From the NCBI RefSeq assembly GCF_030056705.1, contig NZ_JASHIC010000027.1, positions 1-64,000 of the forward strand: a stretch of 64,000 nucleotides of DNA, in the 5' to 3' direction. This stretch comes from Flectobacillus longus. GTDB lineage: Bacteria; Bacteroidota; Bacteroidia; Cytophagales; Spirosomataceae. Numbering within the stretch: position 1 is the first letter of the stretch; every line of letters starts with the position of its first letter. The position numbers and the translations under genes are program-made. Below are positions 33,980 through 44,021 of the stretch, piece after piece. Under the pieces are notes generated by a model, which made no database searches, was not told the origin of the DNA, and saw nothing but the letters and a program-made list of their open reading frames with translations.

Positions 33980-33987
33980 CAAAAATA
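33980..33987 (-). promoter_or_regulatory. Candidate -7 box of the small lipoprotein gene
   Basis: Minus-strand TATTTTTG matches TAnnTTTG, 72 bases before the lipoprotein start; no -33 partner at normal spacing. Confidence 0.35.
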
Positions 33988-34025
33988 CAAATATCTCTCA
34001 AGCTTAAACTCTAATATCCACAAAA

Positions 34026-35507
34026 TTATTGTTCGATAAGAGACAGATTTTCAGCGTGTTTTACTTCTTCTTGGCTCAATACTGTAGGTTGTGACTCGGC
34101 CTTTTCGGTAGAACCATAACCTAAAATGTTAAGCATACCATAGCTTTCTTGCGCCGATGCAAACAACTGTGTCGTGATAGTACCATCTTCAAGACGGTCA
34201 ACCAAGACGTGTTTTGGAGCAGGAATCAAGCAGTGTTGAATACCGCCATAGCCACCTAGTGATTCTTGGTAGGCACCTGTATGGAAAAATCCAACATACT
34301 GACGCTCTTGACCTTCTTCAAAAATTGGTAAGTATAAATCTGAGCTATGCGCCTCGGTGTTATAAAAGTCCATAGAGTCGCAAGTCAAACCACCTAAGTT
34401 TACTTTTTGGTATGGCGAGCCCCAGTTGTTTACAGGAAGCATGATATACTTTTGGTTCATACCCCAAGAGTCAGGCAATTGAGTAATAAACGAACCATCA
34501 ATCATGTACCATAATTCCTTATCATTTTGGAGTTTTTGGTCAATGATTTCGTATAAAACAGCACCACTTTCGCCAACAGTATATGAACCAAACTCTGTAA
34601 AGATATTTGGAACGGGTACGTTGTTTTTGTTACAAATCCATGAAATAGACTCCACGATTTCATCAATCATTGCTTGGTAATCGTAATTAAATTGCAATGA
34701 AGTTTGAATCGGTAAGCCACCACCCAAGTCGATAGAATCCAAATCTGGGCAGATTTTTTTCATTTCACAATATTTGTAAATAAAGCGGCTCAATTCAGAC
34801 CAATAGTAAGCACTGTCTTTAATACCAGTATTGATAAAGAAGTGCAACATTTTGAGCTTGTATTTGCTGCTGTTCTGAATTTTGTTTTTATACAAATCCA
34901 TCACATCAGAATAACGAAGCCCCAAACGTGAAGTATAGAAAGCAAAATCTGGTTCTTCGTCAGTGGCAATACGGATACCTAAATTGACAGTCTCGGCAGT
35001 AACTGATTTGTCATAAAAATCAATTTCTTTGAGATTGTCCAAAATAGGAATACAATTAAAGCCCTCATTAATTAACTCACTGATGTATTGAGTATATAAA
35101 GGCAACTTGTAGCCATTGCAAAGAATGTAAGTAGATTTTGAAATCTTACCTTCATCATATAGCTTGCGAATAATAGGAATATCGTAAGAAGAGGATGTTT
35201 CGAGGTGAACATTATGACTCAGAACCTCTTCGACCACAAATCTAAAATGCGAAGACTTTGTACAGTAACAATACGTATAATTTCCCTTGTAATTGTACTT
35301 CTTAATAGCATTCTTAAACATGCGCTTAGCATTTTCGATATGCTCACCAATTTTTGGTAAATACGTGATTTTCAGGGGAGTCCCGTATTGTTTTATGATG
35401 TCCATCAACGGTACGTTGTTGAACATTAATTCGTTGTTTTCGTCAATGTTAAACTCAAGAGTTGGAAACTCAATCGTCTGGTCAATGAGGTCAATGTAAT
35501 TTTTCAT
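34026..35507 (-). CDS. speA: Arginine decarboxylase (fold-type III PLP enzyme)
   Basis: 493 residues from the ATG at 35507 (MKNYIDLIDQTIEFP); an in-frame upstream extension to 35654 has no family support. This is the Bacteroidota-type biosynthetic arginine decarboxylase: PLP lysine K84 in YCYCTKSSHF, Gly-rich phosphate motif DLGGGLP, and the catalytic Cys segment LGGLTCDSMD near the C terminus. It makes agmatine for polyamine synthesis. Distinguished from diaminopimelate or ornithine decarboxylases by the N-terminal and CYCTKSS sequences. No agmatinase gene is adjacent, so the pathway is not complete in the window. Confidence 0.9.
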   Translation of the reverse strand: MKNYIDLIDQTIEFPTLEFNIDENNELMFNNVPLMDIIKQYGTPLKITYLPKIGEHIENAKRMFKNAIKKYNYKGNYTYCYCTKSSHFRFVVEEVLSHNVHLETSSSYDIPIIRKLYDEGKISKSTYILCNGYKLPLYTQYISELINEGFNCIPILDNLKEIDFYDKSVTAETVNLGIRIATDEEPDFAFYTSRLGLRYSDVMDLYKNKIQNSSKYKLKMLHFFINTGIKDSAYYWSELSRFIYKYCEMKKICPDLDSIDLGGGLPIQTSLQFNYDYQAMIDEIVESISWICNKNNVPVPNIFTEFGSYTVGESGAVLYEIIDQKLQNDKELWYMIDGSFITQLPDSWGMNQKYIMLPVNNWGSPYQKVNLGGLTCDSMDFYNTEAHSSDLYLPIFEEGQERQYVGFFHTGAYQESLGGYGGIQHCLIPAPKHVLVDRLEDGTITTQLFASAQESYGMLNILGYGSTEKAESQPTVLSQEEVKHAENLSLIEQ

Positions 35508-35903
35508 CCTACTGCGAAAAGCATAAAGCGAGTTTTTATGTTCGAAATTATTTAAGTTTGTGAGTATTCGTCCTAAGAAACGAAAACCGCAAGAAATTTT
35601 ACTAACGAAAATCGACTTGCGGAGTTTACTCATAAAAAACGTGCAAAAGTGCAATAAAAGTATGACCTTTGCAAGAATCTAATTTGGATTTATTTTTATT
35701 TCACAATTTGATAAAATTATTCTGTCAAATTATTTGATTATCAAAGAGTTGTATCGATAAATAATTCAAGTGAGTAATATGTGAATTTTCTTGAAAATGA
35801 TTCATTATCAGTTAGTTAGTTTCTTGGAAAAGTCATAGCAAATCCAAAACCACAATCTTTTTAACGAACAATGTTTTGAACTGGAAAGTTCGAGTTAAAT
35901 TTT
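35508..35903. other. Divergent intergenic region, no gene seen
   Basis: 396 bases between the divergent arginine decarboxylase and mpl genes. It contains an inverted repeat CCGCAAG / CTTGCGG (around 35587-35620) and long A/T-rich stretches. I found no exact TAnnTTTG box placed for either gene, although promoters for both must lie here. Confidence 0.4.
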
Positions 35904-37265
35904 ATGAAAAAAGTTCACTTTATCGCTATTGGGGGGGCAGCGATGCATAATTTGGCTATCGATCTGCATAATAATGGTTATTTAGTTACGGGTTCGGACG
36001 ACGAAATATATGAGCCTTCACGTAGCTTATTAGCAGCTTGTGGCTTATTGCCTACCGAAACTGGTTGGTTCCCTGAGAAGATTTCAGAAGATTTGGACTG
36101 TGTAATTTTGGGTATGCACGCCAGAGTGGACAATCCTGAATTGTTGAAAGCTCAAGAATTAGGAGTGAAAATTTACTCATATCCTGAATTTATTTATCAA
36201 AATAGCCAAAATAAGCAAAGAGTGGTGATTGCTGGAAGTCACGGAAAAACTACGATTACATCGATGGTTTTACACGTATTAAAATTCCATAATCGCAAAT
36301 TTGATTATTTGGTAGGGGCTCGTATCGAAGGTTTTGAGACTATGGCCAAACTTTCGGATGCTCCTGTGATTGTGATTGAAGGCGATGAATACTTATCATC
36401 ACCAATCGATCGCCGTCCTAAATTTTTGCATTATCATCCACACGTAGCCTTGATTTCGGGTATTGCTTGGGATCATATAAATGTATTTCCACAGTTTGAT
36501 GACTATGTGCATCAGTTTGAACTGCTTGCGCAAGATATACCAAAATCAGGTAGTTTGATTTATGACGAAACAGATTCGTTGGTAAATACTTTAGGCAATA
36601 AAGACTACGCAGATATTCAGAAATACGCTTACAAAGCTCATCCAGCTGTGGTGAGAAATGGAAAGACTTTTTTACTATTACCTGATAAAAAAGAACTAGC
36701 AATCGAGGTATTTGGAGAACATAATCTCAAAAACCTCAACGGCGCACGTTTGATACTAAGCCAGATTGGTATCGAAGACGAGCAGTTTTATGAAGCAATT
36801 GCTTCGTTTAAAGGAGCTGCCAAGCGCTTAGAGCTAGTAGGACAAAACGATGAAACCGTGTTTTATCGTGATTTTGCTCATGCACCATCTAAGGTGGAAG
36901 CGACAACCAAAGCGCTCAAAGGACAGTTTCCTAACCGTCATTTAGTGGCTTGCTTGGAGTTACACACTTTTAGTAGTTTGAACAAAAACTTCTTGAAAGA
37001 GTACGCTCACAAGTTGGACGGAGCTGATACCGCAGTTGTATATTTCAGTCCTAAAACCCTTGAACACAAAAAGATGCCAGCGCTTAGTGTAGAAGAAGTC
37101 AAAGCAAATTTTGCGAACAGCAATCTCGAAGTATTTACTGATAACCAGTCTCTGAAGACATTCCTTTTGAGTAAGCGATGGCGCGGCTCAAACTTACTGA
37201 TGATGTCGTCGGGGACCTTTGATGGTCTTGATTTCAAAGAATTATCTAGTCAAATACTTTCGTAA
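35904..37265 (+). CDS. mpl: Murein peptide ligase (UDP-MurNAc:tripeptide ligase type)
   Basis: 453 residues, Mur ligase family. N-terminal domain MKKVHFIAIGGAAMHNLAIDL binds the UDP sugar, the ATP P-loop is GSHGKTTITSMV near 112, the central domain has VIEGDEYLSS and SGIAWDHINVFPQFDDY, and the C-terminal domain has FYRDFAHAPSKVEATTKAL. It attaches recycled L-Ala-D-Glu-Dap tripeptide to UDP-MurNAc in peptidoglycan recycling. Distinguished from MurC by the GxAMxxLA and YxSPIDRRPKFLHY segments. Precedes trpA by 70 bases; probably not functionally linked. Confidence 0.92.
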   Translation: MKKVHFIAIGGAAMHNLAIDLHNNGYLVTGSDDEIYEPSRSLLAACGLLPTETGWFPEKISEDLDCVILGMHARVDNPELLKAQELGVKIYSYPEFIYQNSQNKQRVVIAGSHGKTTITSMVLHVLKFHNRKFDYLVGARIEGFETMAKLSDAPVIVIEGDEYLSSPIDRRPKFLHYHPHVALISGIAWDHINVFPQFDDYVHQFELLAQDIPKSGSLIYDETDSLVNTLGNKDYADIQKYAYKAHPAVVRNGKTFLLLPDKKELAIEVFGEHNLKNLNGARLILSQIGIEDEQFYEAIASFKGAAKRLELVGQNDETVFYRDFAHAPSKVEATTKALKGQFPNRHLVACLELHTFSSLNKNFLKEYAHKLDGADTAVVYFSPKTLEHKKMPALSVEEVKANFANSNLEVFTDNQSLKTFLLSKRWRGSNLLMMSSGTFDGLDFKELSSQILS

Positions 37266-37334
37266 AATTACAGTGCAGTTTGGGAAGATGAACAGTATGT
37301 TCGCTTGCTGTACTTATTGAACTTTTATACAATC

Positions 37335-38111
37335 ATGAATCGTATTACTCAACTTTTTGAACAGAAAAAAAATAACGTACTAAATATTTATTTTACAGCG
37401 GGTTATCCACAACTCAATGATACAACAACTATTTTAAAAGCTTTGGATGAAAGTGGGGCTGATTTAGTAGAAATCGGGATGCCTTATTCAGATCCAATTG
37501 CTGATGGTGAAACTATCCAACATGCAAACCAAGTAGCTTTGGATAATGGAATGAGCGTAAAGTTGTTGTTTGAACAACTTGCTGGTATTCGTCCTGCTAT
37601 CAAAGTGCCTATTTTGTTGATGGGTTATATCAATCCAGTTTTACAATTTGGTATAGAAGAATTTTGTAAAAAATGCCAAGAAGTAGGAGTGGATGGTTTG
37701 ATCTTGCCAGACTTGCCTGCCGATGTTTTCGAAGAGAATTATAAAGTGATTTTTGAGAAATATGGAATCCTAAATATCTTTTTGATTACACCTCAAACTT
37801 CAGAAACTCGTATTAGTCATATCGATGCTATTTCAGAAGGCTTTATTTATATGGTATCTTCGGCAAGTATTACAGGCGCAAAATCTGGTATTTCTGATGA
37901 ACAAGAAGCATACTTTAGTCGTATAAATGCCATGAGCTTGAAAAACCCACGTTTGATTGGCTTTGGTATTTCTGATAATGCTACTTTCACAAAAGCATCG
38001 TCACATGCAGCTGGAGCGATTATTGGTAGTGCGTTTATCAAAGTTGTGACAGAAGCAAAAGATTTATCAGCTGATATTAATGCTTTTGTAAAATCTGTAA
38101 AAGGAGAATAA
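37335..38111 (+). CDS. trpA: Tryptophan synthase alpha subunit
   Basis: 258 residues from the ATG at 37335, the family-typical start (MNRITQLFEQKKNNVLNIYFTAGYP). TIM barrel with the catalytic Glu in LVEIGMPYSDPIADGETIQ, Asp in the same motif, and phosphate-binding GFGISD and GAIIGSAFIK. It cleaves indole-3-glycerol phosphate to indole, which passes to TrpB. It is detached from the trpEGDCFB operon, which lies about 10 kb away on the opposite strand, so it escapes that attenuator. A family A hairpin follows as its terminator. Confidence 0.96.
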   Translation: MNRITQLFEQKKNNVLNIYFTAGYPQLNDTTTILKALDESGADLVEIGMPYSDPIADGETIQHANQVALDNGMSVKLLFEQLAGIRPAIKVPILLMGYINPVLQFGIEEFCKKCQEVGVDGLILPDLPADVFEENYKVIFEKYGILNIFLITPQTSETRISHIDAISEGFIYMVSSASITGAKSGISDEQEAYFSRINAMSLKNPRLIGFGISDNATFTKASSHAAGAIIGSAFIKVVTEAKDLSADINAFVKSVKGE

Positions 38112-38112
38112 G

Positions 38113-38269
38113 TTGTGAATGAATGAGTGAATGCTCCCTAATTCAGTAATTTAAAAATAAGATATCTATCAAAAAAGCGATTGGAAATTAATTTCCAATC
38201 GCTTTTTTGATGATAAAATGCTGGACAAGTAAATATTCACTCATTCACAATTTACTCATTCACTCATTG
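38113..38269. repeat. Family A intergenic inverted-repeat element, copy 4
   Basis: Flanks GTGAATGAATGAGTGAATGC (left) and TATTCACTCATTCAC plus ACTCATTCACTCATTGC (right) are inverted, around the 44-base hairpin at 38168-38211. The hairpin stem differs from the other copies (GCGATTGG for GCGGTCGG) with matching changes on the other arm. Confidence 0.7.
38168..38211. terminator. Bidirectional terminator (family A hairpin 4)
   Basis: Perfect 44-base palindrome with stem core AAAAAAGCGATTGGAAATT and its complement, between convergent trpA and the large T9SS cargo gene. The paired base changes relative to copies 1-3 preserve the stem. Confidence 0.75.
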
Positions 38270-41200
38270 CTACCATGCCACCGTTACAGCACCACGTTTT
38301 ACTTGTAAAGGTGTGCCTACATTTGGCTCAGGATATTCTGGGCGATAGGTTATTTCCCAAGCATAACTATTAGGAGGGGCTAAGACACCTCTAAATTTAC
38401 CATCCCATTCATCTTCCCAGTCATAAGATACAAATACTAATTCGCCCCAACGGTTGTAGATTTTTAGTGAAAAACCTTCTTTTAAAATATGTCTTGGAAA
38501 AATCTTGAAAGTGTTATTATAACCGTCATTATTTGGGGTAAATATATTGGGTACCATAATATCTGGAAGACACAAGTCATACACTAGAGTGCTAGCTTTG
38601 ATGCTACAACCTTCTAGATTTGTTATTTTAACCGTGTAACTACCAGCAGAAGATACTTTAATTTTTTGGGAGGTTGCACCTGTTGGCGTCCACTCGTATT
38701 GCCAAGTATTCCCTGCATTGCCAGGGTCTAATTCAAGCTCTTTTCCATCAGCAATACACAAAGGCACTTCAGACTTTAGACTACTAAATGGTATCGGAAG
38801 AATATTTACATTAATATCATCGTTAGCATTACAAGCGCCATTTGAAACTAACAAAGCATAATTTCCTGACCTTGTAGGCGTAATTTGAGGGGTTGATTCG
38901 CCCGTATTCCATCTAAATGTCCAGTTCGGGTCTGTAGGAATACCGATTATTACAGAGGTATTTTTACAAAAAACAATATCTTCTCCTAAATCTACATACG
39001 GTTTGGATACGGTCGAAATATTAACACTACCTCTACCTATACAAGTGTTTTGGGTATAACTATAAGTAATAGTTTCAGTTTTGATAAAAGCCGCAGGAGT
39101 ATATAACCCTGTTGCACTGATATTGCTCGATCCACTCCATGTGCCACCCGCAGGCGTGGCACGAAGTTGCACAGGTGTAGCTCCTATACACAAGAAAGAT
39201 GGTCCTGTAACGCTCACTCTAGGGCTTGCTTTGAAAGATACTGTTGTACGAGCTGAGTTATTACATTTGCCATCTAATGATGTAACAGTAACACTGTAAG
39301 TCCCCGCATACTGTACATTAATAGTTGGTGTAGTAGCACCTGTGCTCCAAAGTACTGTGCCTGTAGGCGTTTGATTCAAAGACAGTGTAACAGTCTCTCC
39401 TTCACATTTTGTGATAGGAGGCTCTATGCTTAGCTGAGTACTAGCGACTTTAGTAAGGGTGATAGGCGATTTAGTATATTGACAACCATCGATTGTTTCG
39501 AGTACTATTTGATAAGTTCCCTCTACTAGATTGATAATTTTATATTCATTATCTTTTACAAAAATACTACTCATATCTCCATTTCTGACGATGTTATATA
39601 CATCGTTTATTTTTTGCATGAGGGTGTATTTGGCAGGGATAAATTTATTGGTAACACCAAGCAAAACTGAAATAGTTCCATCTGTTAAGCAGGTTACTTG
39701 TGTAGGCTGAACTGTAATAACTGCTTGTGGTTGATTGATAGGAATTAAATAAAAATCAGTGTTTTGATAACAGGTATTAGGGCTACTAATGCTTACTTGA
39801 TAATTACCTGCACTTAAACCCGACAAACTGCTACCTGTCAGGCTTGGGATAATTGTGCCATTTTTCTTCCAAATGAAACTATAGTTATCTGTTGGAGAAA
39901 AATTAGTTAATGTAATAGTTCCATCTTGCGAGTTACAAGCTGTCGGAAATGTATTATTAGGTGTAAAAGTAGCTTTGGGTCTAGCTGTAACCTGCATATC
40001 ATCACTAACAGTACATTGTGTTGTGCCTATTAATGTTTTGATGGTGACAGTATATGTCCCTGTTGCCGATACCGTAATAGATGGCGTTGTGGCTCCTGTG
40101 CTCCACAAATAAGTGGTGGAGTTACTGAGAGTTGGCAATGCTGCATTTAATACAATTGAGCTATTTTGGCAAATAGTAGTATCAGCTACTGCAAATGGAG
40201 GAGATTGAGCTAATATTACCTTTACCTCATCCTCTTTGACACAACCATTGCTCTCAACAAAAACTTTATAAGTTCCAGATTGAGTAACATTGAGTGTGGA
40301 TAGAGTATCAGCTAATAAACTACCATCTTTTTGCCAAAAATAATGACTATTTGGTACAGTGTTTTTCGAATCTAAGGTAGTACTTGCTGCACATAACTGT
40401 ATGTCGTTGCCCAAATTAGGATTAGGCATAGGCTTTATGGTAAATTCTTGTGCTGGCAAAGTAGTATCAGACTTACAGCGATTAGCCATCGTAACTGTTA
40501 CGTGGTATAGTCCAGCTTCAGACAAGGTGGTGCTTACTTGTAAATCTTGTTCTGACCCTGTGCCTCCTAAAGTTGCGACAGGCAATGATGTTTCGGGTTG
40601 ACCTTGCTGAGGAGCAGGTCCTTTGTAGACTTTCCAAAGGGTTTTAGTATTCTTGAGCTTTTCGCCACAAAGGTGATTTGCTTGAAATTGGGTAGGCGAG
40701 CCCAAGCAAGTATCTCCTACCGAAATACCAGATTGCTGATTTTGGTCGGGAGTTACAGAAGTATTGTTGGGTAACCCTAATTGACTCAATTTACCTGCTA
40801 AGTCAAATCCAAGCCGCTTGTATTCTAATGTGTCTATTTTACTACCTGTTTGTAAAATAATGTTGGGTTGTCCAATCACAGCCAAATGCGTACTTCCTTG
40901 AATAGCCATATAAATTTTGCCATCAGGACCTATTTTAACTGCACCAAAATTTTGGGTACTTGTACTGTCTATTAGTTTTCGAGATAAACCAATCGTAGCA
41001 GAATCCTTGGAGGTTAAATCAAACTGAAAAAGCTGAGACTTTATAGTTGTATCCGCAGGTGGAAGAGTTGTCACACCTGCAGTAAGACTGGTATAAAGGC
41101 TATTACCATCTGGCGAGAACTCAACACCGTACAGTGTTGGAGGGGCTTTGCCTAAATCAATGACTTTTTTGTTAGAAATAGCTCCTGTTGAATCTGCAAA

Positions 41201-42496
41201 ATCATATACTTCTACGTAATTTCGATTCGGCCCAGGAACTACATAAGCCATTTTGGTACCATCTTGCGAAAACTTCAAATACCCTTGCGCTTTACCCACA
41301 GAGTCTATTTTGGCACCAATACTAATTGTTTTGGAAATAGAAACCCCATTTTTCGTAACACGATACATACGATAGGTATTATCACCATAGTCATGGCTAA
41401 CTACCCAATAAGTAGAATCTTTTGGTACATAAACAGATGTCACACTTTCGGTAGTGCTATTGCTATCTAAAGGGATATTTTTCTCAATAACTTTCCCCAA
41501 ACCTCCATCTCTACGCATATCAACAATAGAATAGGTAAGTTTTTTTGTACCATTTATATCTGTTGTTGTAAATACATAATATGTTGATTGACATCCTTTA
41601 CAAGAAGGAACAGGCACAATGACGACCCCTTGGGTGGCGGTAGAGCTTCCTGCTAGTGGAATAGAGGAGGCCACAGAAGGCATCAACGTACCATCTGTTC
41701 GATACACATTTTTTCCATCTGAATAAAAAATAGTATTTCCTTTGGTATCAGTAATTCCAGCAACACCTTCTAGTGAGTTTGTTTTGCCATTTTCATCGGC
41801 AGTGGGCTCACCATTTTGAAACAAAATACCAGCGCCTTGCCCAAAATACCAATATTCTTTAGGAGGTTGTGGCGGTGGTGGTACACAGAGTTTTACATTT
41901 AGCTTATTTTCAGTCGAACACCCCGTCAAGGTGTCTGTCACTTGTACAGAATAACATGTGGTTGAGTCAGCCAATACAGTTTGTGTTGTATCTCCCTTCG
42001 GAAACCATATATACTTAAACTGAGGTTCGGCACCACCTGTCCGATATGGGTCAAGCTTAAGTTTATCGCCTTTACAAATGGTAGTATCTTGTTGCGAAGG
42101 ATCATTGCCCAGATAAAAAGGGCGTGGGGGTTGATTTATCGTAATAACTTTGGTGTATTTTACTGGTCCTGATGTTTCATTCCTTGTTAGTGTTACCGTA
42201 TAAGTACCTGCTGTAGCATACAAGTGAGCAGAATTTAGTCGAGTAGAGGTATTTTTGTTTCCACTGGTCGGGTCGCCAAAATCCCATAAAACACTAGTTG
42301 CTTTTGTGGTGTGTAAATCACGAAATTGAGTAGCTGCAGTCGTGTCAGAGCATTCGGATAAGCAAAGGTTTTTAACGGCAATATAATCTGGATTACTCGT
42401 AGTTTGTCCCATACCAACTACGCTTATTCCCAGTAATAGAAATAGTCCCAAAAGGGTATGTAAAAAATACGGATATGATTTACCAAAATTCAACAT
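38270..42496 (-). CDS. Large secreted PKD-type adhesin-like protein with gliding-motility (CHU_C) C-terminal domain
   Basis: 1408 residues. Signal peptide 1-31 (ending SVVGMGQ). A PKD-type domain is near 50-125 (LWDFGDPTSGNK...YTVTLTRN). Residues about 215-590 are beta-propeller-like (WYFGQGAGILFQNG, LEGVAGITDTKGNTIFYSDG), then repeated Ig/PKD-like modules with the pattern TGTYTVT or SGTYKV and WSTGATTPSI. The C terminus (from about 1310) has the CHU_C/type B T9SS sorting domain: MVPNIFTPNNDGYNNTFKI, LKIYNRWGELVF, W-D-G-K, APPNSYAW. It is therefore exported by the type IX system. It is encoded divergently from a porP/sprF gene, a common pairing for type B substrates. Confidence 0.9.
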   Translation of the reverse strand: MLNFGKSYPYFLHTLLGLFLLLGISVVGMGQTTSNPDYIAVKNLCLSECSDTTAATQFRDLHTTKATSVLWDFGDPTSGNKNTSTRLNSAHLYATAGTYTVTLTRNETSGPVKYTKVITINQPPRPFYLGNDPSQQDTTICKGDKLKLDPYRTGGAEPQFKYIWFPKGDTTQTVLADSTTCYSVQVTDTLTGCSTENKLNVKLCVPPPPQPPKEYWYFGQGAGILFQNGEPTADENGKTNSLEGVAGITDTKGNTIFYSDGKNVYRTDGTLMPSVASSIPLAGSSTATQGVVIVPVPSCKGCQSTYYVFTTTDINGTKKLTYSIVDMRRDGGLGKVIEKNIPLDSNSTTESVTSVYVPKDSTYWVVSHDYGDNTYRMYRVTKNGVSISKTISIGAKIDSVGKAQGYLKFSQDGTKMAYVVPGPNRNYVEVYDFADSTGAISNKKVIDLGKAPPTLYGVEFSPDGNSLYTSLTAGVTTLPPADTTIKSQLFQFDLTSKDSATIGLSRKLIDSTSTQNFGAVKIGPDGKIYMAIQGSTHLAVIGQPNIILQTGSKIDTLEYKRLGFDLAGKLSQLGLPNNTSVTPDQNQQSGISVGDTCLGSPTQFQANHLCGEKLKNTKTLWKVYKGPAPQQGQPETSLPVATLGGTGSEQDLQVSTTLSEAGLYHVTVTMANRCKSDTTLPAQEFTIKPMPNPNLGNDIQLCAASTTLDSKNTVPNSHYFWQKDGSLLADTLSTLNVTQSGTYKVFVESNGCVKEDEVKVILAQSPPFAVADTTICQNSSIVLNAALPTLSNSTTYLWSTGATTPSITVSATGTYTVTIKTLIGTTQCTVSDDMQVTARPKATFTPNNTFPTACNSQDGTITLTNFSPTDNYSFIWKKNGTIIPSLTGSSLSGLSAGNYQVSISSPNTCYQNTDFYLIPINQPQAVITVQPTQVTCLTDGTISVLLGVTNKFIPAKYTLMQKINDVYNIVRNGDMSSIFVKDNEYKIINLVEGTYQIVLETIDGCQYTKSPITLTKVASTQLSIEPPITKCEGETVTLSLNQTPTGTVLWSTGATTPTINVQYAGTYSVTVTSLDGKCNNSARTTVSFKASPRVSVTGPSFLCIGATPVQLRATPAGGTWSGSSNISATGLYTPAAFIKTETITYSYTQNTCIGRGSVNISTVSKPYVDLGEDIVFCKNTSVIIGIPTDPNWTFRWNTGESTPQITPTRSGNYALLVSNGACNANDDINVNILPIPFSSLKSEVPLCIADGKELELDPGNAGNTWQYEWTPTGATSQKIKVSSAGSYTVKITNLEGCSIKASTLVYDLCLPDIMVPNIFTPNNDGYNNTFKIFPRHILKEGFSLKIYNRWGELVFVSYDWEDEWDGKFRGVLAPPNSYAWEITYRPEYPEPNVGTPLQVKRGAVTVAW

Positions 42497-42937
42497 TTGT
42501 TCGTTATCTAAGTCGTGATGCCCATCTTACAATTTACTCTAATAGACCGACAACTCAACTAAAGGGTTGTATATATACGCAGATATAGCATTAGATTTGT
42601 AGAAAAAAAAACATTTTATTCAATAAACAAACTATATAACTTTATGTTCTACAGTTGTTTTGAATACAATTTTATATAATTTAACGAATAAGTAGGATAT
42701 TAATTTTAAAGTAAACTCTAAAACACTTTTTTACCTTCAAAAAGCCCTTTTTTTGTTAAAACTTAATATGAAAATGTGATTTTAGTAGCTTTTTACGTTC
42801 AAATAAAATCATGTTGTAAAAACCTATTTGAGTATTTTTCAAAATACTTATCAAATTAGTTTTATACTGAAATAAAACTGATTTAATAAAATTTAGAGGT
42901 TTACCTAAAAATATGAGAAGTAACTTTTATCTATAAT
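42497..42937. other. Divergent intergenic region between cargo and porP genes
   Basis: 441 bases, very A/T-rich. No gene, no tRNA and no clear exact promoter box. Near-match TAACTTTT lies at about 42917, close to the porP start. Nothing else is recognisable. Confidence 0.4.
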
Positions 42938-44005
42938 ATGTTAAGAAAAACCATTTTAGGCATAGGAATATTACTGGGAACGGTGCTAGTTGCGTTGGGG
43001 CAAGACCCTCAGTATTCGCAGTTTTATGCAGCTCCTTTATACCTTAACCCAGCCTTTGCAGGGTCAGCGATGGCTCCTCGTGTAAATTTTAATCATCGTA
43101 ATCAATGGCCTTCACTTAGTGCAAACTTTGTTACTTCGTCGCTTTCTGCCGACATGTACCTCGAAAGAATTAACAGTGGGATAGGGTTGTTGGTTACAAA
43201 TGATAGACAATTTTCAAATTTAAAGACTACAGATATTGGAGCTATTTATACATACCATCTCAAACTGAGTGAAGGTTTGTCGGCTAATCTTGGCGTGCAG
43301 GGGTCGTATGTGAGTCGTAGTATCAACTTTGGAGATTACATTTTTGCAGATCAAATTCAGTCTTATCTCAATGGTGGCGGTTATCCATCCAGCTATAATA
43401 CCAGTGACCCAATTGTGACTGGTGGATTTGCTCCAACGATTCAGTATTGGGATTTTTCTTCAGGAGGAATCGTCTATTCAGAAAGATTCTGGGCTGGTCT
43501 ATCGGTGCATCATATTAATCAACCTAATCAGTCTTTTGGTAACGCAGATGCCAAATTACCCATGAAAATAGGCGTACAAGCTGGTTATAGAATTCCTCTT
43601 GCTGATTATGAAATTGGTAATAACTTAGGAAGTGAAATTGAAAAAGAAAAAAGCTTAACTCCTGTGGTACACTACAAACACCAAGGGGCATTTGACCAGT
43701 TGGATGTGGGTATGTACTTGACTTATTCGCCACTTGTGCTTGGGGCTTGGTATAGAGGTATTCCCCTAAAAACATACAAAAAAGATAACACAACTTACTT
43801 AAGCAATGATGCTGCGGTTATTTTGATAGGGTATCGTCAAGATAACTTTTCGATTGGTTACAGCTATGATATGACTATTTCGAGTTTGGGGTCATCGACA
43901 GGAGGGGCACATGAATTATCTCTCTCTTATGTATTTTCGGATTTGTTTGATGCAAAACCCAAATACCGCCCACGCAAAGCAGAGCTTCGTTGTCCGAAAT
44001 TTTAA
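42938..44005 (+). CDS. PorP/SprF family type IX secretion outer-membrane protein
   Basis: 355 residues. Signal peptide 1-21 (ending LVALGQ), then the family signature DPQYSQFYAAPLYLNPAFAGSA and VNFNHRNQWPSL. The rest is a beta-barrel pattern with alternating aromatic strands (YTYHLKLSEGLSANLGVQGSY, AVILIGYRQDNFSIGYSYDMTIS, AHELSLSYVF). PorP/SprF proteins sit in the outer membrane and work with specific type B cargo proteins of the T9SS, including SprB-like gliding adhesins. The divergent 1408-residue protein is its likely substrate. Confidence 0.92.
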   Translation: MLRKTILGIGILLGTVLVALGQDPQYSQFYAAPLYLNPAFAGSAMAPRVNFNHRNQWPSLSANFVTSSLSADMYLERINSGIGLLVTNDRQFSNLKTTDIGAIYTYHLKLSEGLSANLGVQGSYVSRSINFGDYIFADQIQSYLNGGGYPSSYNTSDPIVTGGFAPTIQYWDFSSGGIVYSERFWAGLSVHHINQPNQSFGNADAKLPMKIGVQAGYRIPLADYEIGNNLGSEIEKEKSLTPVVHYKHQGAFDQLDVGMYLTYSPLVLGAWYRGIPLKTYKKDNTTYLSNDAAVILIGYRQDNFSIGYSYDMTISSLGSSTGGAHELSLSYVFSDLFDAKPKYRPRKAELRCPKF

Positions 44006-44021
44006 AGATATTTACCAAACA

